Shown here: one piece after another, positions 1-6,004 of the stretch
Position numbering within the stretch: position 1 is the first letter of the stretch
Layout of the letters: every line of letters begins with the position of its first letter
Source: Burkholderiales bacterium
GTDB taxonomy: Bacteria > Pseudomonadota > Gammaproteobacteria > Burkholderiales > Burkholderiaceae_C
DNA: 6,004 nt
NCBI GenBank assembly: GCA_011391855.1
Contig: JAABPT010000117.1
Location: 1-6,004, forward strand
Direction of reading: 5' to 3'
Position numbers and translations under genes: made by a program
The notes under the pieces: generated by a model
What the model was told of the DNA's origin: nothing
The model's database searches: none
Seen by the model: the letters and a program-made list of their open reading frames with translations, nothing else

Positions 1-56
1 TCAGCAGCGCTGGTGGTACGCTGGCCGCTCCGAAAATTCACCTGGAGCGTGCAGCG

Positions 57-338
57 ATGAAAGCCGTCTGGAAAGGCACCGTCGTGGCCGAGAGCGACGA
101 CACCGTGGTCGTCGAGGGCAACCACTATTTCCCGGCTGCCGCGCTGAAGCGGGACTGCACGCTGCCCAGCAATACCAAGACCATGTGTTCGTGGAAGGGG
201 CAGGCCAGCTACCTCACGCTGTTCGTCAACGGCGACGCCAATCCCGACGCCGTGTGGTTCTACCCCGAGCCCAAGGAAGCCGCGGCGCAGATCAAGGACC
301 GCGTGGCCTTCTGGAAGGGCGTGCAGGTCACCGAGTAG
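57..338 (+). CDS. DUF427 domain-containing protein
   Basis: A complete 93-residue protein made up almost entirely of one DUF427 (NTP_transf_9-type) domain, a small beta-rich fold of unestablished biochemical role. Visible family hallmarks are the N-terminal W-K-G-x-V-V-A-E-S strand (residues 5-13), the Y-F-P segment (24-26), the T-x-C-S-W-K-G-x-A-x-Y block (42-52), and the C-terminal V-W-F-Y-P-E-P followed by an amphipathic stretch ending V-A-F-W-K-G. The length is typical of single-domain members. It has no signal peptide or membrane segment, so it is probably cytoplasmic. The ATG is supported by GGAG at 44-47, nine bases upstream. A 165-bp gap and a possible hairpin separate it from the next gene, so it is probably not part of the transporter operon. 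The family call is firm; no function can be given. Confidence 0.9.
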   Translation: MKAVWKGTVVAESDDTVVVEGNHYFPAAALKRDCTLPSNTKTMCSWKGQASYLTLFVNGDANPDAVWFYPEPKEAAAQIKDRVAFWKGVQVTE

Positions 339-357
339 CGCCAGCCAGAGCCCAGGC

Positions 358-375
358 GCCCCGCACTTCGGGGGC
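358..375 (+). terminator. GC-rich hairpin after the DUF427 gene, possible weak terminator
   Basis: The stem pairs 358-362 (GCCCC) with 371-375 (GGGGC), and a G363-C369 pair may close a smaller loop inside. It starts 20 bases after the DUF427 stop codon. No T-run follows directly (the nearest is TTTT at 420-423), so it is not a classical intrinsic terminator. It could end the DUF427 transcript, protect an RNA 3' end, or be chance pairing in GC-rich sequence. Confidence 0.25.
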
Positions 376-489
376 AAGTCCGCGCCACGGGGCCGGGGCG
401 GCCAGCGCACAATCCGCCTCTTTTGCCACCGCGCCCGACGGGCCGGCGAAGGCCAGAAGCCATCGCCCGGACCTGCGACGCCCCACGCC

Positions 490-495
490 GGAGGT
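490..495 (+). promoter_or_regulatory. Ribosome binding site that sets the start of the thioredoxin-like gene
   Basis: GGAGGT lies eight bases before the ATG at 504, a near-ideal Shine-Dalgarno sequence and spacing. It favours ATG 504 over the in-frame TTG at 423. That upstream start would add 27 Arg/Pro-rich residues in front of an otherwise clean signal peptide. Confidence 0.8.
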
Positions 496-503
496 CCACT
501 TCG

Positions 504-2087
504 ATGCGCACCTTGAACGCCGCCTTGTCCGCGCTGGCCCTGGCCACCGCGCTGCTGGCCGGGCCGGCTGCTGCCGCGCCCGGGCTGCCGTCCACCAACG
601 TGGCCTGGCTGCCGGCCGCGGCCGACGCCGATATCGAACGCGCCTTTGCCCAGGCCCGGGCCGAGAAGAAGCCCGTTCTGCTGTACTGGGGCGCCACCTG
701 GTGCCCGCCGTGCAACCAGCTCAAGGCCACGTTCTTCAACCGCCAGGATTTCGCCGCGCTGTCCAAGAGCTTCGTCGCCGTGCACGTGGACGGCGACCGG
801 CCGGGGGCACAAAAGCTGGGTCGCCGCTTCAAGGTCAGCGGGTATCCGACGATGGTGCTGTTCACGCCCGAAGGCGCCGAGATCACCCGGCTGCCGGGCG
901 AAGCCGACGCGCCGCAGGTGATGGCGCTGCTGCAGCTCGGCCTGGCCGGCGGGCGGCCGGCGAAGGCCGTGCTGGCCGACGCATTGGCCGGCAAGGCGTT
1001 GCCGGCCAACGAATGGAAGCTGCTGGCCTTCTATTCCTGGAGCACCGACGATCAGCAACTGCTGCCGCGCGCCGAAGTGCCGCCCACGCTGGTGCTACTG
1101 GCGGTGGCCAGCCCCGCGGCCGACGCGGAAACGCAGACGCGGCTGTGGCTGAAGGCGGTGGCGGCCAGCGACGACGGCCAGGGCGTGAAGCCCGACGCCG
1201 CGCTGCGCAGCCGCGTCAACCGCGTGCTGGCCGACCCGGCCATGGCACGTGCGCAGATGGACACCTTCAGCGGCAGCGACGCCGCGGCCATGGTGCGCGT
1301 GCTCGAACCCGAGGGCAGCGCCGGCCGCGCGCCGCTGGCGGCGAATTTCGACACGGCCCTGCGCCGGCTGGAGGCCGATGCCACGCTGTCGCGCGGCGAC
1401 CGCATGGCGGCGCTGCACGGCCGCGTGGAACTGGCGCGGCTGGAATTGCCCAAGGAGGACGCGCAGGTGCAGCTGGCGGCGCCGCTGCTCAAGGACGTGC
1501 GTGATCACGTGGCGCGCGCCGACCGCGACATTACCGACGGCTACGAGCGCCAGTCCGTCATCACCTACGCCGCCGGTGTGCTGGGCCGCGCCGGGCTGTG
1601 GGACGAGAGCGATGCGCTGCTGAAGGCCAACCTCGCCAAGAGCCATTCGCCTTATTACCTGATGAGCCAGCTCGGCGGCAATGCGCGCCAGCAGGGCCGC
1701 AACGCGGAAGCGCTGGACTGGTACGCCCAGGCCTTCGAGAAGAGCGAAGGCCCGGCGACGCGGCTGCAGTGGGGGTCGGGTTATTTCAGCGCGCTGGTGG
1801 ACCTGGCACCGCAGGACGCCGCACGCATCGAGAAGACGGCTGCGCAACTGCTGGCCGAAGCGGCGCGCGACGAAGGCGCCTTCGAAGGCCGCAGCGTGCG
1901 TTCGCTGCAGCGCATGGGCAACAAGCTCCTGGCCTGGAACGCCGACGGCAAGCAGACCGCCGTGCTGCGCCGGCTGCAGGCGCAGTTGGACCGCCTGTGC
2001 CCGAAGGTGGATGCCGCTGACGGCCAGCGCGCGGCCTGCGAAGCGTTGCTCAAGCCGGCCGACAAGAAGGCGGAGAAAGCGGCGTGA
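504..2087 (+). CDS. Exported thioredoxin-fold protein with long helical C-terminal region
   Basis: A 527-residue protein from ATG 504. Residues 1 to about 25 form a Sec-type signal peptide: M-R-T, an Ala/Leu core, then G-P-A-A-A-A as the likely cleavage site. The product is therefore expected in the periplasm. A thioredoxin-like domain covers about residues 40-150. Its redox motif W-C-P-P-C has cysteines 67 and 70, and the expected cis-proline loop G-Y-P-T-M lies around Pro115. The remaining 370 or so residues are Ala/Leu-rich and probably helical, with a TPR-like stretch near 380-420 (N-A-R-Q-Q-G-R-N-A-E-A-L-D-W-Y). This may be a protein-binding surface. Only two other cysteines exist, 499 and 512, near the C-terminus. 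The last codons overlap the start of yejA by four bases, indicating translational coupling. The thioredoxin fold and export are clear. Whether it reduces, oxidises or isomerises disulfides, and on which partner, is unknown. It is much longer than TlpA- or DsbE-type thioredoxins. Confidence 0.85.
   Translation: MRTLNAALSALALATALLAGPAAAAPGLPSTNVAWLPAAADADIERAFAQARAEKKPVLLYWGATWCPPCNQLKATFFNRQDFAALSKSFVAVHVDGDRPGAQKLGRRFKVSGYPTMVLFTPEGAEITRLPGEADAPQVMALLQLGLAGGRPAKAVLADALAGKALPANEWKLLAFYSWSTDDQQLLPRAEVPPTLVLLAVASPAADAETQTRLWLKAVAASDDGQGVKPDAALRSRVNRVLADPAMARAQMDTFSGSDAAAMVRVLEPEGSAGRAPLAANFDTALRRLEADATLSRGDRMAALHGRVELARLELPKEDAQVQLAAPLLKDVRDHVARADRDITDGYERQSVITYAAGVLGRAGLWDESDALLKANLAKSHSPYYLMSQLGGNARQQGRNAEALDWYAQAFEKSEGPATRLQWGSGYFSALVDLAPQDAARIEKTAAQLLAEAARDEGAFEGRSVRSLQRMGNKLLAWNADGKQTAVLRRLQAQLDRLCPKVDAADGQRAACEALLKPADKKAEKAA
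984..1009 (+). repeat. Perfect 11-bp inverted repeat (hairpin) inside the thioredoxin-like gene
   Basis: The left arm TTGGCCGGCAA (984-994) and right arm TTGCCGGCCAA (999-1009) are exact reverse complements around a four-base loop, GGCG. It is wholly inside coding sequence, encoding part of an A-L-A-G-K-A-L-P-A-N stretch. It would fold strongly in mRNA. The pairing is certain from the sequence, but a biological role is not. No T-run follows, so it is not an intrinsic terminator. Confidence 0.5.
2072..2075 (+). promoter_or_regulatory. Ribosome binding site supporting the GTG start of yejA
   Basis: GGAG, inside a purine-rich run in the last codons of the thioredoxin-like gene, lies eight bases before GTG 2084. 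No other ATG, GTG or TTG occurs in this frame between the upstream in-frame stop (2018-2020) and 2084. The next in-frame ATG falls beyond the conserved N-terminal YejA block, so GTG 2084 is the best start. Confidence 0.7.
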
Positions 2088-4039
2088 CCTGCAGCGGTGA
2101 AATCGACCAGGCGCGCCGCCGCCTGGCGGCCCTGCTGCTGGGCACACCCCTGGCCGGCACGCTGCACGCGGCGCCGAATGTGAAGGCCGCGGCGGCCGCG
2201 CCCGACGACGGTGGCGCGGGCGGCGATTTCACTGGCCGCTGGGTGCATGCCTACGCCGCCTATGGCGCACCCAAATACGGCCCCGGCTTCACGCACTTCG
2301 ACTACGTGCAGCCGCGCGCGCCCGTGGGCGGCACGATCCGCCTGCGCAACCCCGACCGCCGCAGCAGCTTCGACAAGTACAACCCATGGACGACGCGCGG
2401 CAATGCACCGGCCGGCGTCCTGATCTGGATGGTCGAAGGGCTGTGCCACCTGTCGCAGGACGAGCCGATGGCCATGTACGGCCTGCTCGCCGAGGCGTTG
2501 TTCGTGGAGCCGGACCTGTCGGCGGTGACGTTCCGGCTGCGCGAGGCGGCACGCTTCAGCAACGGCGACCCGGTGCTGGCCGAGGACGTGCGCCACAGCT
2601 TCGAGATGCTGGCCAGCAAGGGGGCGTCGCCCGCCTACCAGACGGCGGTGGCCGGCATCGCGCGCGTGCTGGTGCGCGATGCGCGCACCGTGCGCTTCGA
2701 ATTCAAGGAGAAGTCGCGCGACCAGGTCTTCAACGCCGGCACGCTGCCGGTGTTCAGCCGCAAGTGGGGCCAGGCGGCGGATTGGGTGCCGGGCCAGCCC
2801 GTCAAGCCTTTCGACCAGATCGTCACCGAGTTGCCCATCGCCAGCGGCCCGTATGTCATCGACAAGATCGACATGCCGCGGCGTATCGAATTCAAGCGCA
2901 ACCCGCAGTACTGGGGGCGTGACCTGCCGGTGCGGCGCGGGCATTTCAATTTCGAGCGCGTGGTCTACCGCAACTACCAGGACAACGAGGTCGCCTTCGA
3001 GGCTTTCAAGGCCGGCGAGTTCGACCTGTACAAGGAGTACAGCTCGCGCGCCTGGGTGCGCAAGCACAAGGGCGTGAAGTGGGCCGATCAGCGCATCCTG
3101 AAAGAGAGCCTGGACACCGGCTTCGGTCAGCAGTTGCAGAGCTACCAGCTCAATCTGCGCAGCCCCAAATTCCAGGATGTCCGCGTGCGCGAGGCGCTGG
3201 GCTACACCTACGACTTCGACACCCTCAACAAGACGGGTGTCTTCACGCGCGCCAGCAGCGTCTTCAACAACTCCGAGTTCGCGGCCCAGGGCACACCCGG
3301 GCCGGGCGAGCTGAAGCTGCTGGAGCCTTTCCGTGCCGAACTTCCGCCTCGCGTCTTCGGGCCGGCCTTCGTGGCGCCCAGCACCGCCAACAACCCCAAG
3401 GGCTTGCGCCAGAACCTGCTGAAGGCACGCGAGCTGTTCGAGCAGGCCGGCTGCAAGCTCGGCACCGACGGCAAGCTGCGCCTGCCCAGCGGCGAGCCGC
3501 TGGTCGTGGAGTACATGGTGCCGCGAACGGCCAATATCGTGGACTGGCAGCGCAACCTGAAGAAGCTGGGCGTGGAGTTGAACGAAAGGCTGGTGGACTT
3601 TGCGCTCTACCGCCGACGCCTGGAGCAGTACGACTTCGACATGGTCGTCATCGTCGAAGGCCGCTTCACGCTGCCGGCCGCCGCCGACCAGGCCGCCATC
3701 TACGGCAGCAAGTCGGCCGACGAAGAGGGCAACAGCAATTTCCGCGGCGTCAAGAGCCGCGCCGTCGACGCCATGATCGACGCCATGAACCGCGCCACCA
3801 CGCTGGAGCAGCTGCGCGACGCCGCGCGCGCGCTGGACCGCATCGTGATGTGGAACTTCTGGCAGATCCCCGACCTGTGGGCGGCGCGCGAACCCATCTC
3901 GTTCTGGAACAAGTTCGGCCGGCCGGACAAGCAGCCGCCGTATTTCCAGGCCGACACGCTGATCAACGGCTTCGTCGAATGGGCGCCTTGGCCGCTGTGG
4001 ACCTGGTGGGACCAATCGCTGCCGCTGAAAGCCGCCTGA
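2084..4039 (+). CDS. yejA: Peptide ABC transporter substrate-binding protein, YejA type (SBP family 5)
   Basis: A 651-residue periplasmic binding protein that should capture peptides or peptide-like compounds and deliver them to YejB/YejE. In E. coli the family serves microcin C uptake; the substrate here is not known. Residues 1 to about 29 form a signal peptide with three arginines (11-13), a Leu/Ala core and L-H-A before the likely cut. An Ala/Gly/Asp-rich linker follows. The YejA signature is at 60-83 (Y-G-A-P-K-Y, H-F-D-Y-V, A-P-V-G-G). Further blocks are F-S-N-G-D-P-V-x-A-E-D-V, A-S-G-P-Y-V-I, N-x-A/E-V-A-F-E-A-F-K-A-G-E-F-D-L, V-R-E-A-L-G-Y-T-Y-D-F, L-L-E-P-F-R-A-E-L-P-P-R-V-F-G and a Trp-rich C-terminal tail. 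E. coli YejA is about 600 residues; the excess is mainly at the N-terminus. The GTG start overlaps the upstream stop (GTGA), and yejB follows after 11 bp. The mature part has two cysteines, 121 and 457. The family call is secure; the exact substrate is not. Confidence 0.92.
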   Translation: MTCSGEIDQARRRLAALLLGTPLAGTLHAAPNVKAAAAAPDDGGAGGDFTGRWVHAYAAYGAPKYGPGFTHFDYVQPRAPVGGTIRLRNPDRRSSFDKYNPWTTRGNAPAGVLIWMVEGLCHLSQDEPMAMYGLLAEALFVEPDLSAVTFRLREAARFSNGDPVLAEDVRHSFEMLASKGASPAYQTAVAGIARVLVRDARTVRFEFKEKSRDQVFNAGTLPVFSRKWGQAADWVPGQPVKPFDQIVTELPIASGPYVIDKIDMPRRIEFKRNPQYWGRDLPVRRGHFNFERVVYRNYQDNEVAFEAFKAGEFDLYKEYSSRAWVRKHKGVKWADQRILKESLDTGFGQQLQSYQLNLRSPKFQDVRVREALGYTYDFDTLNKTGVFTRASSVFNNSEFAAQGTPGPGELKLLEPFRAELPPRVFGPAFVAPSTANNPKGLRQNLLKARELFEQAGCKLGTDGKLRLPSGEPLVVEYMVPRTANIVDWQRNLKKLGVELNERLVDFALYRRRLEQYDFDMVVIVEGRFTLPAAADQAAIYGSKSADEEGNSNFRGVKSRAVDAMIDAMNRATTLEQLRDAARALDRIVMWNFWQIPDLWAAREPISFWNKFGRPDKQPPYFQADTLINGFVEWAPWPLWTWWDQSLPLKAA

Positions 4040-4050
4040 GAGGCTGAACC

Positions 4051-5085
4051 ATGCTGCCCTACATCCTCAAGCGACTGGCGCTGATGATTCCCACGCTGCT
4101 GGGCGTGCTGACCATCACCTTCATCGTCATGCAGTTCGTCCCCGGCGGCCCCGTGGAGCAGATCATGGCCGAGGCCCGCGCCGGCCAGGGCGGCGACACC
4201 GGCGGCTACAAGGCCGGGCGCGACCTGGACAAGAAACAGGTCGAGGAGCTGAAGAAGCTCTACGGCTTCGACAAGCCGGCGCATGTGCGCTATTTCGAGA
4301 TGCTGGCCGGCTTCGCCCGGTTCGACCTGGGCAAGAGCTTCCTGCAGAACAAGGAGGTGTGGGCGCTGATCAAGGAAAAGCTGCCGGTATCCATGTCGCT
4401 GGGGCTGTGGACCTTCTTCATCAGCTACCTCATCAGCATCCCGCTGGGCGTGGCCAAGGCGGTGAGCGAGGGGTCGCGCTTCGACATCGCCACCACCTTC
4501 TTCGTGCTGCTGGGCTATGCCATCCCGGGCTTCGTGCTCGGCATCCTGCTCATCGTGCTGTTTGCCGGCGGCAGCTTCTTCGACGTCTTTCCGCTGCGCG
4601 GGCTGACCAGCGACAACTGGGAAGAGCTCAGCACGTTCGCCAAGCTGAAGGACTATTTCTGGCATCTGACGCTGCCGCTGATCTGCCTGGTGATCACGAG
4701 CTTTGCGGTGGTGACGCTGCTCACCAAGAACACCTTCGTCGAGGAGATTCGCAAGCAATACGTGCTGGTGGCGCGCGCCAAGGGCCTGAGCCAGCGCCGC
4801 GTGCTCTACAAGCACATCTTCCGCAATGCGCTGATCCCGCTCGTCACCGGCTTTCCGGCCGCCTTCATTGGCGCCTTCTTCACCGGCGCGCTGCTCATCG
4901 AGACGCTGTTCTCGCTGGACGGCCTGGGCCTGCTCAGCTACGAAAGCGTGGTGCGCCGCGACTATCCGGTGGTGCTGGGCTCGCTGTACCTGTTCACGCT
5001 GATCGCGCTCGTCGTCAAGCTGGTGAGCGACCTGCTCTACATGGTGGTCGACCCGCGCGTGCAGTTCGGCAGCGTGGGCCGCTGA
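4051..5085 (+). CDS. yejB: Peptide ABC transporter permease, YejB type
   Basis: A complete 344-residue inner-membrane permease of the DppB/OppB class (BPD_transp_1), one half of the channel through which the YejA cargo enters the cytoplasm. It begins M-L-P-Y-I-L-K-R-L with a first membrane helix at about 9-30. A periplasmic segment follows, containing Y-G-F-D-K-P, then about five more helices near 113-135, 147-172, 205-228, 265-292 and 309-331. YejB-specific blocks are P-G-G-P-V-E-Q, L-P-V-S-M-S-L-G-L-W, A-G-G-S-F-F-D-V-F-P-L-R-G-L and the tail V-D-P-R-V-Q-F. The cytoplasmic EAA loop that docks the ATPase is at about 231-264 (K-Q-Y-V-L-V-A-R-A-K-G-L). E. coli YejB is about 20 residues longer, apparently because its segment after P-G-G-P-V is longer. 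ATG 4051 has GAGAGG (4038-4043) seven bases upstream. It sits 11 bp after yejA and 28 bp before yejE. Confidence 0.95.
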   Translation: MLPYILKRLALMIPTLLGVLTITFIVMQFVPGGPVEQIMAEARAGQGGDTGGYKAGRDLDKKQVEELKKLYGFDKPAHVRYFEMLAGFARFDLGKSFLQNKEVWALIKEKLPVSMSLGLWTFFISYLISIPLGVAKAVSEGSRFDIATTFFVLLGYAIPGFVLGILLIVLFAGGSFFDVFPLRGLTSDNWEELSTFAKLKDYFWHLTLPLICLVITSFAVVTLLTKNTFVEEIRKQYVLVARAKGLSQRRVLYKHIFRNALIPLVTGFPAAFIGAFFTGALLIETLFSLDGLGLLSYESVVRRDYPVVLGSLYLFTLIALVVKLVSDLLYMVVDPRVQFGSVGR

Positions 5086-5113
5086 GCACGCGCCCGCACA
5101 ACCTGGAACCGAC

Positions 5114-6004
5114 ATGAGTGCCGTTCTCGACACCCCGATGGGCCCGTTGCCGGCCGCTGCGGCCAAGCCGCAATCGCCCGGCCAGCGCGCCTGGGCGCGC
5201 TTCCGGCGCAACCGGCTGGGCACCTGGGCGCTGTGGATCTTTCTGGCGATGCTGGTGCTGGCCACCTTCGCCGAAGTGCTGAGCAACGACCGCCCGCTGG
5301 TGGCGCGTATCGACGGCCAGTGGTACGCGCCGATGTTCAGCAACCCCAGCGAAACGGCGCTGGGCGGCGACTTCGACACGCCCACCGACTGGAAGGACCC
5401 GCTCATCGCCGAAGTGCTGGCCCGACCCGGCAACTGGGCGCTGACCACCTTCAACCCGCACTCGGCCGACTCGATCAACTATTTCAGCCCCGTGCTGCAC
5501 CCCGGCGAACCCAGCGCCGAGCACTGGATGGGCACCGACGGCAAGGGCCGCGATATGCTGGCTCGGCTGGTCTACGGCTTTCGCGTCAGCGTCTGGTTCG
5601 CACTGGCGCTCACTGTCACCGGCACGCTGATCGGCATTGCCGCCGGCGCGCTGCAAGGCTATTTCGGCGGCCGCATCGACCTCTTCCTGCAGCGCTTCGT
5701 CGAGATCTGGGGTGCCGTGCCCGAGCTCTACCTGCTGATCATCTTCGCCTCGATCTTCGAGCCCAGCCTGCTGCTGCTGCTGATCCTGCTGAGCCTCTGG
5801 GGCTGGATGGGCCTGAGTGACTACGTGCGCGCCGAATTCCTGCGCAACCGCAACCTGGAATATGTGAAGGCGGCGCGTGCTTTAGGCCTGAGCAACTGGC
5901 AGATCATCCACCGTCACGTGCTGCCCAATTCGATGACGCCGGTGATCACCTTCCTGCCCTTCCGCATGAGCGGCGGCATCCTGGCGCTCACGTCGCTGGA
6001 CTTC
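5114..6004 (+). CDS. yejE: Peptide ABC transporter permease, YejE type (3' end cut by window edge)
   Basis: The first 297 codons of a YejE-like permease, open without a stop to the window's last base. It is the second half of the channel (DppC/OppC class). The N-terminal cytoplasmic stretch ends in the family motif Q-R-A-W-A-R-F-R-R-N-R, followed by helix 1 at about 36-57. A YejE-type periplasmic insert (about 58-155) includes N-D-R-P-L-V-A-R-I-D-G-Q-W-Y, S-I-N-Y-F and H-W-M-G-T-D-G-K-G-R-D. More helices lie at about 158-184 and 190-225. The EAA loop is at 249-272 (E-Y-V-K-A-A-R-A-L-G-L, then H-V-L-P-N). The visible end, L-T-S-L-D-F, matches the point where the family continues for roughly 45-70 residues, so it is cut by the window and not broken. 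The start ATG 5114 is preceded only by a weak GGA (5105-5107), so translation may depend partly on coupling to yejB. The ATPase gene yejF is expected next but is not visible. Confidence 0.93.
   Translation, partial: MSAVLDTPMGPLPAAAAKPQSPGQRAWARFRRNRLGTWALWIFLAMLVLATFAEVLSNDRPLVARIDGQWYAPMFSNPSETALGGDFDTPTDWKDPLIAEVLARPGNWALTTFNPHSADSINYFSPVLHPGEPSAEHWMGTDGKGRDMLARLVYGFRVSVWFALALTVTGTLIGIAAGALQGYFGGRIDLFLQRFVEIWGAVPELYLLIIFASIFEPSLLLLLILLSLWGWMGLSDYVRAEFLRNRNLEYVKAARALGLSNWQIIHRHVLPNSMTPVITFLPFRMSGGILALTSLDF

Noticed and set aside
1..56. Possible end of another gene at the left edge (TCA at 1-3 would be TGA on the minus strand)
   Set aside because: Only about 18 codons could be read, with no recognisable protein motif, so a gene cannot be supported.
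408..413. CACAAT as a possible -10 promoter element in the gap before the operon
   Set aside because: There is no matching -35 box at the usual distance and the match to TATAAT is loose. A promoter probably lies in 339-503, but I cannot place it.
423..503. Upstream TTG start for the thioredoxin-like protein, adding 27 residues
   Set aside because: The added residues are Arg/Pro-rich and would hide the signal peptide. The ATG at 504 has a strong, well-spaced GGAGGT.
185..1504. A 439-codon + strand frame running from the DUF427 gene into the thioredoxin-like gene
   Set aside because: It is an Arg/Gly/Ala-rich out-of-frame translation overlapping two well-supported genes. It has no ribosome binding site of note and no domain.
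1871..1884. A 14-base perfect palindrome CGAAGGCGCCTTCG in the thioredoxin-like gene
   Set aside because: It encodes part of a D-E-G-A-F-E-G stretch with the genome's preferred codons. It has no loop and no sign of an operator in this mid-gene position.
2671..2689. An 8-bp inverted repeat (GGTGCGCG / CGCGCACC) around ATG inside yejA
   Set aside because: It is made of alternating GC-rich codons for V-R-D-A-R-T in a very GC-rich gene, and the arms are short. Chance is a sufficient explanation.
1781..4015. A 744-codon open reading frame on the minus strand opposite yejA and the end of the thioredoxin-like gene
   Set aside because: Long antisense frames are expected opposite GC-biased genes. 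The translation is rich in Arg, Ala, His, Gln and Val with no recognisable domain, and the opposite strand carries clear family matches over the whole stretch.
3700..5478. A 592-codon open reading frame on the minus strand opposite yejB
   Set aside because: It is low-complexity, rich in His, Gln, Glu and Ala, and shows no domain. It spans three separate + strand genes and looks like a codon-bias shadow.

Overview
The window reads as ordinary chromosome of a high-GC proteobacterium, most probably a betaproteobacterium of the order Burkholderiales. The grounds are the strong G/C bias at third codon positions, Shine-Dalgarno sites before most genes, tight gene packing, and the style of the Yej-type transporter proteins. 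The taxonomic call is an inference from style and has no marker gene behind it. All five genes lie on the + strand. I see no RNA gene, mobile element, CRISPR array or phage sequence.

Layout: (1) positions 57-338 hold a small DUF427-family protein. (2) Positions 339-503 are a 165-bp GC-rich gap with a compact hairpin just after the DUF427 stop, but no convincing promoter. (3) Positions 504-2087 hold an exported thioredoxin-fold protein with a WCPPC active site and a long helical C-terminal half. (4) Positions 2084-4039 hold a YejA-type family 5 solute-binding protein. It starts at a GTG that overlaps the thioredoxin gene's stop codon. (5) Positions 4051-5085 hold a YejB-type permease. (6) Positions 5114-6004 hold a YejE-type permease that runs off the right edge. 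The ATPase yejF would be expected just outside the window.

Genes 3 to 6 look like one transcription unit, with junctions of -4, +11 and +28 bp. The last three genes form a peptide ABC importer. YejA captures the substrate in the periplasm, YejB and YejE form the membrane channel, and an ATPase (not visible here) powers it. In E. coli, YejABEF imports the peptide-nucleotide antibiotic microcin C, and related systems in other proteobacteria affect sensitivity to antimicrobial peptides. The feature most worth a second look is the exported thioredoxin-like gene joined to yejA by a 4-base overlap. It suggests, but does not prove, a redox step linked to peptide uptake or to the binding protein. Nothing else in the window looks like a wholly new system.
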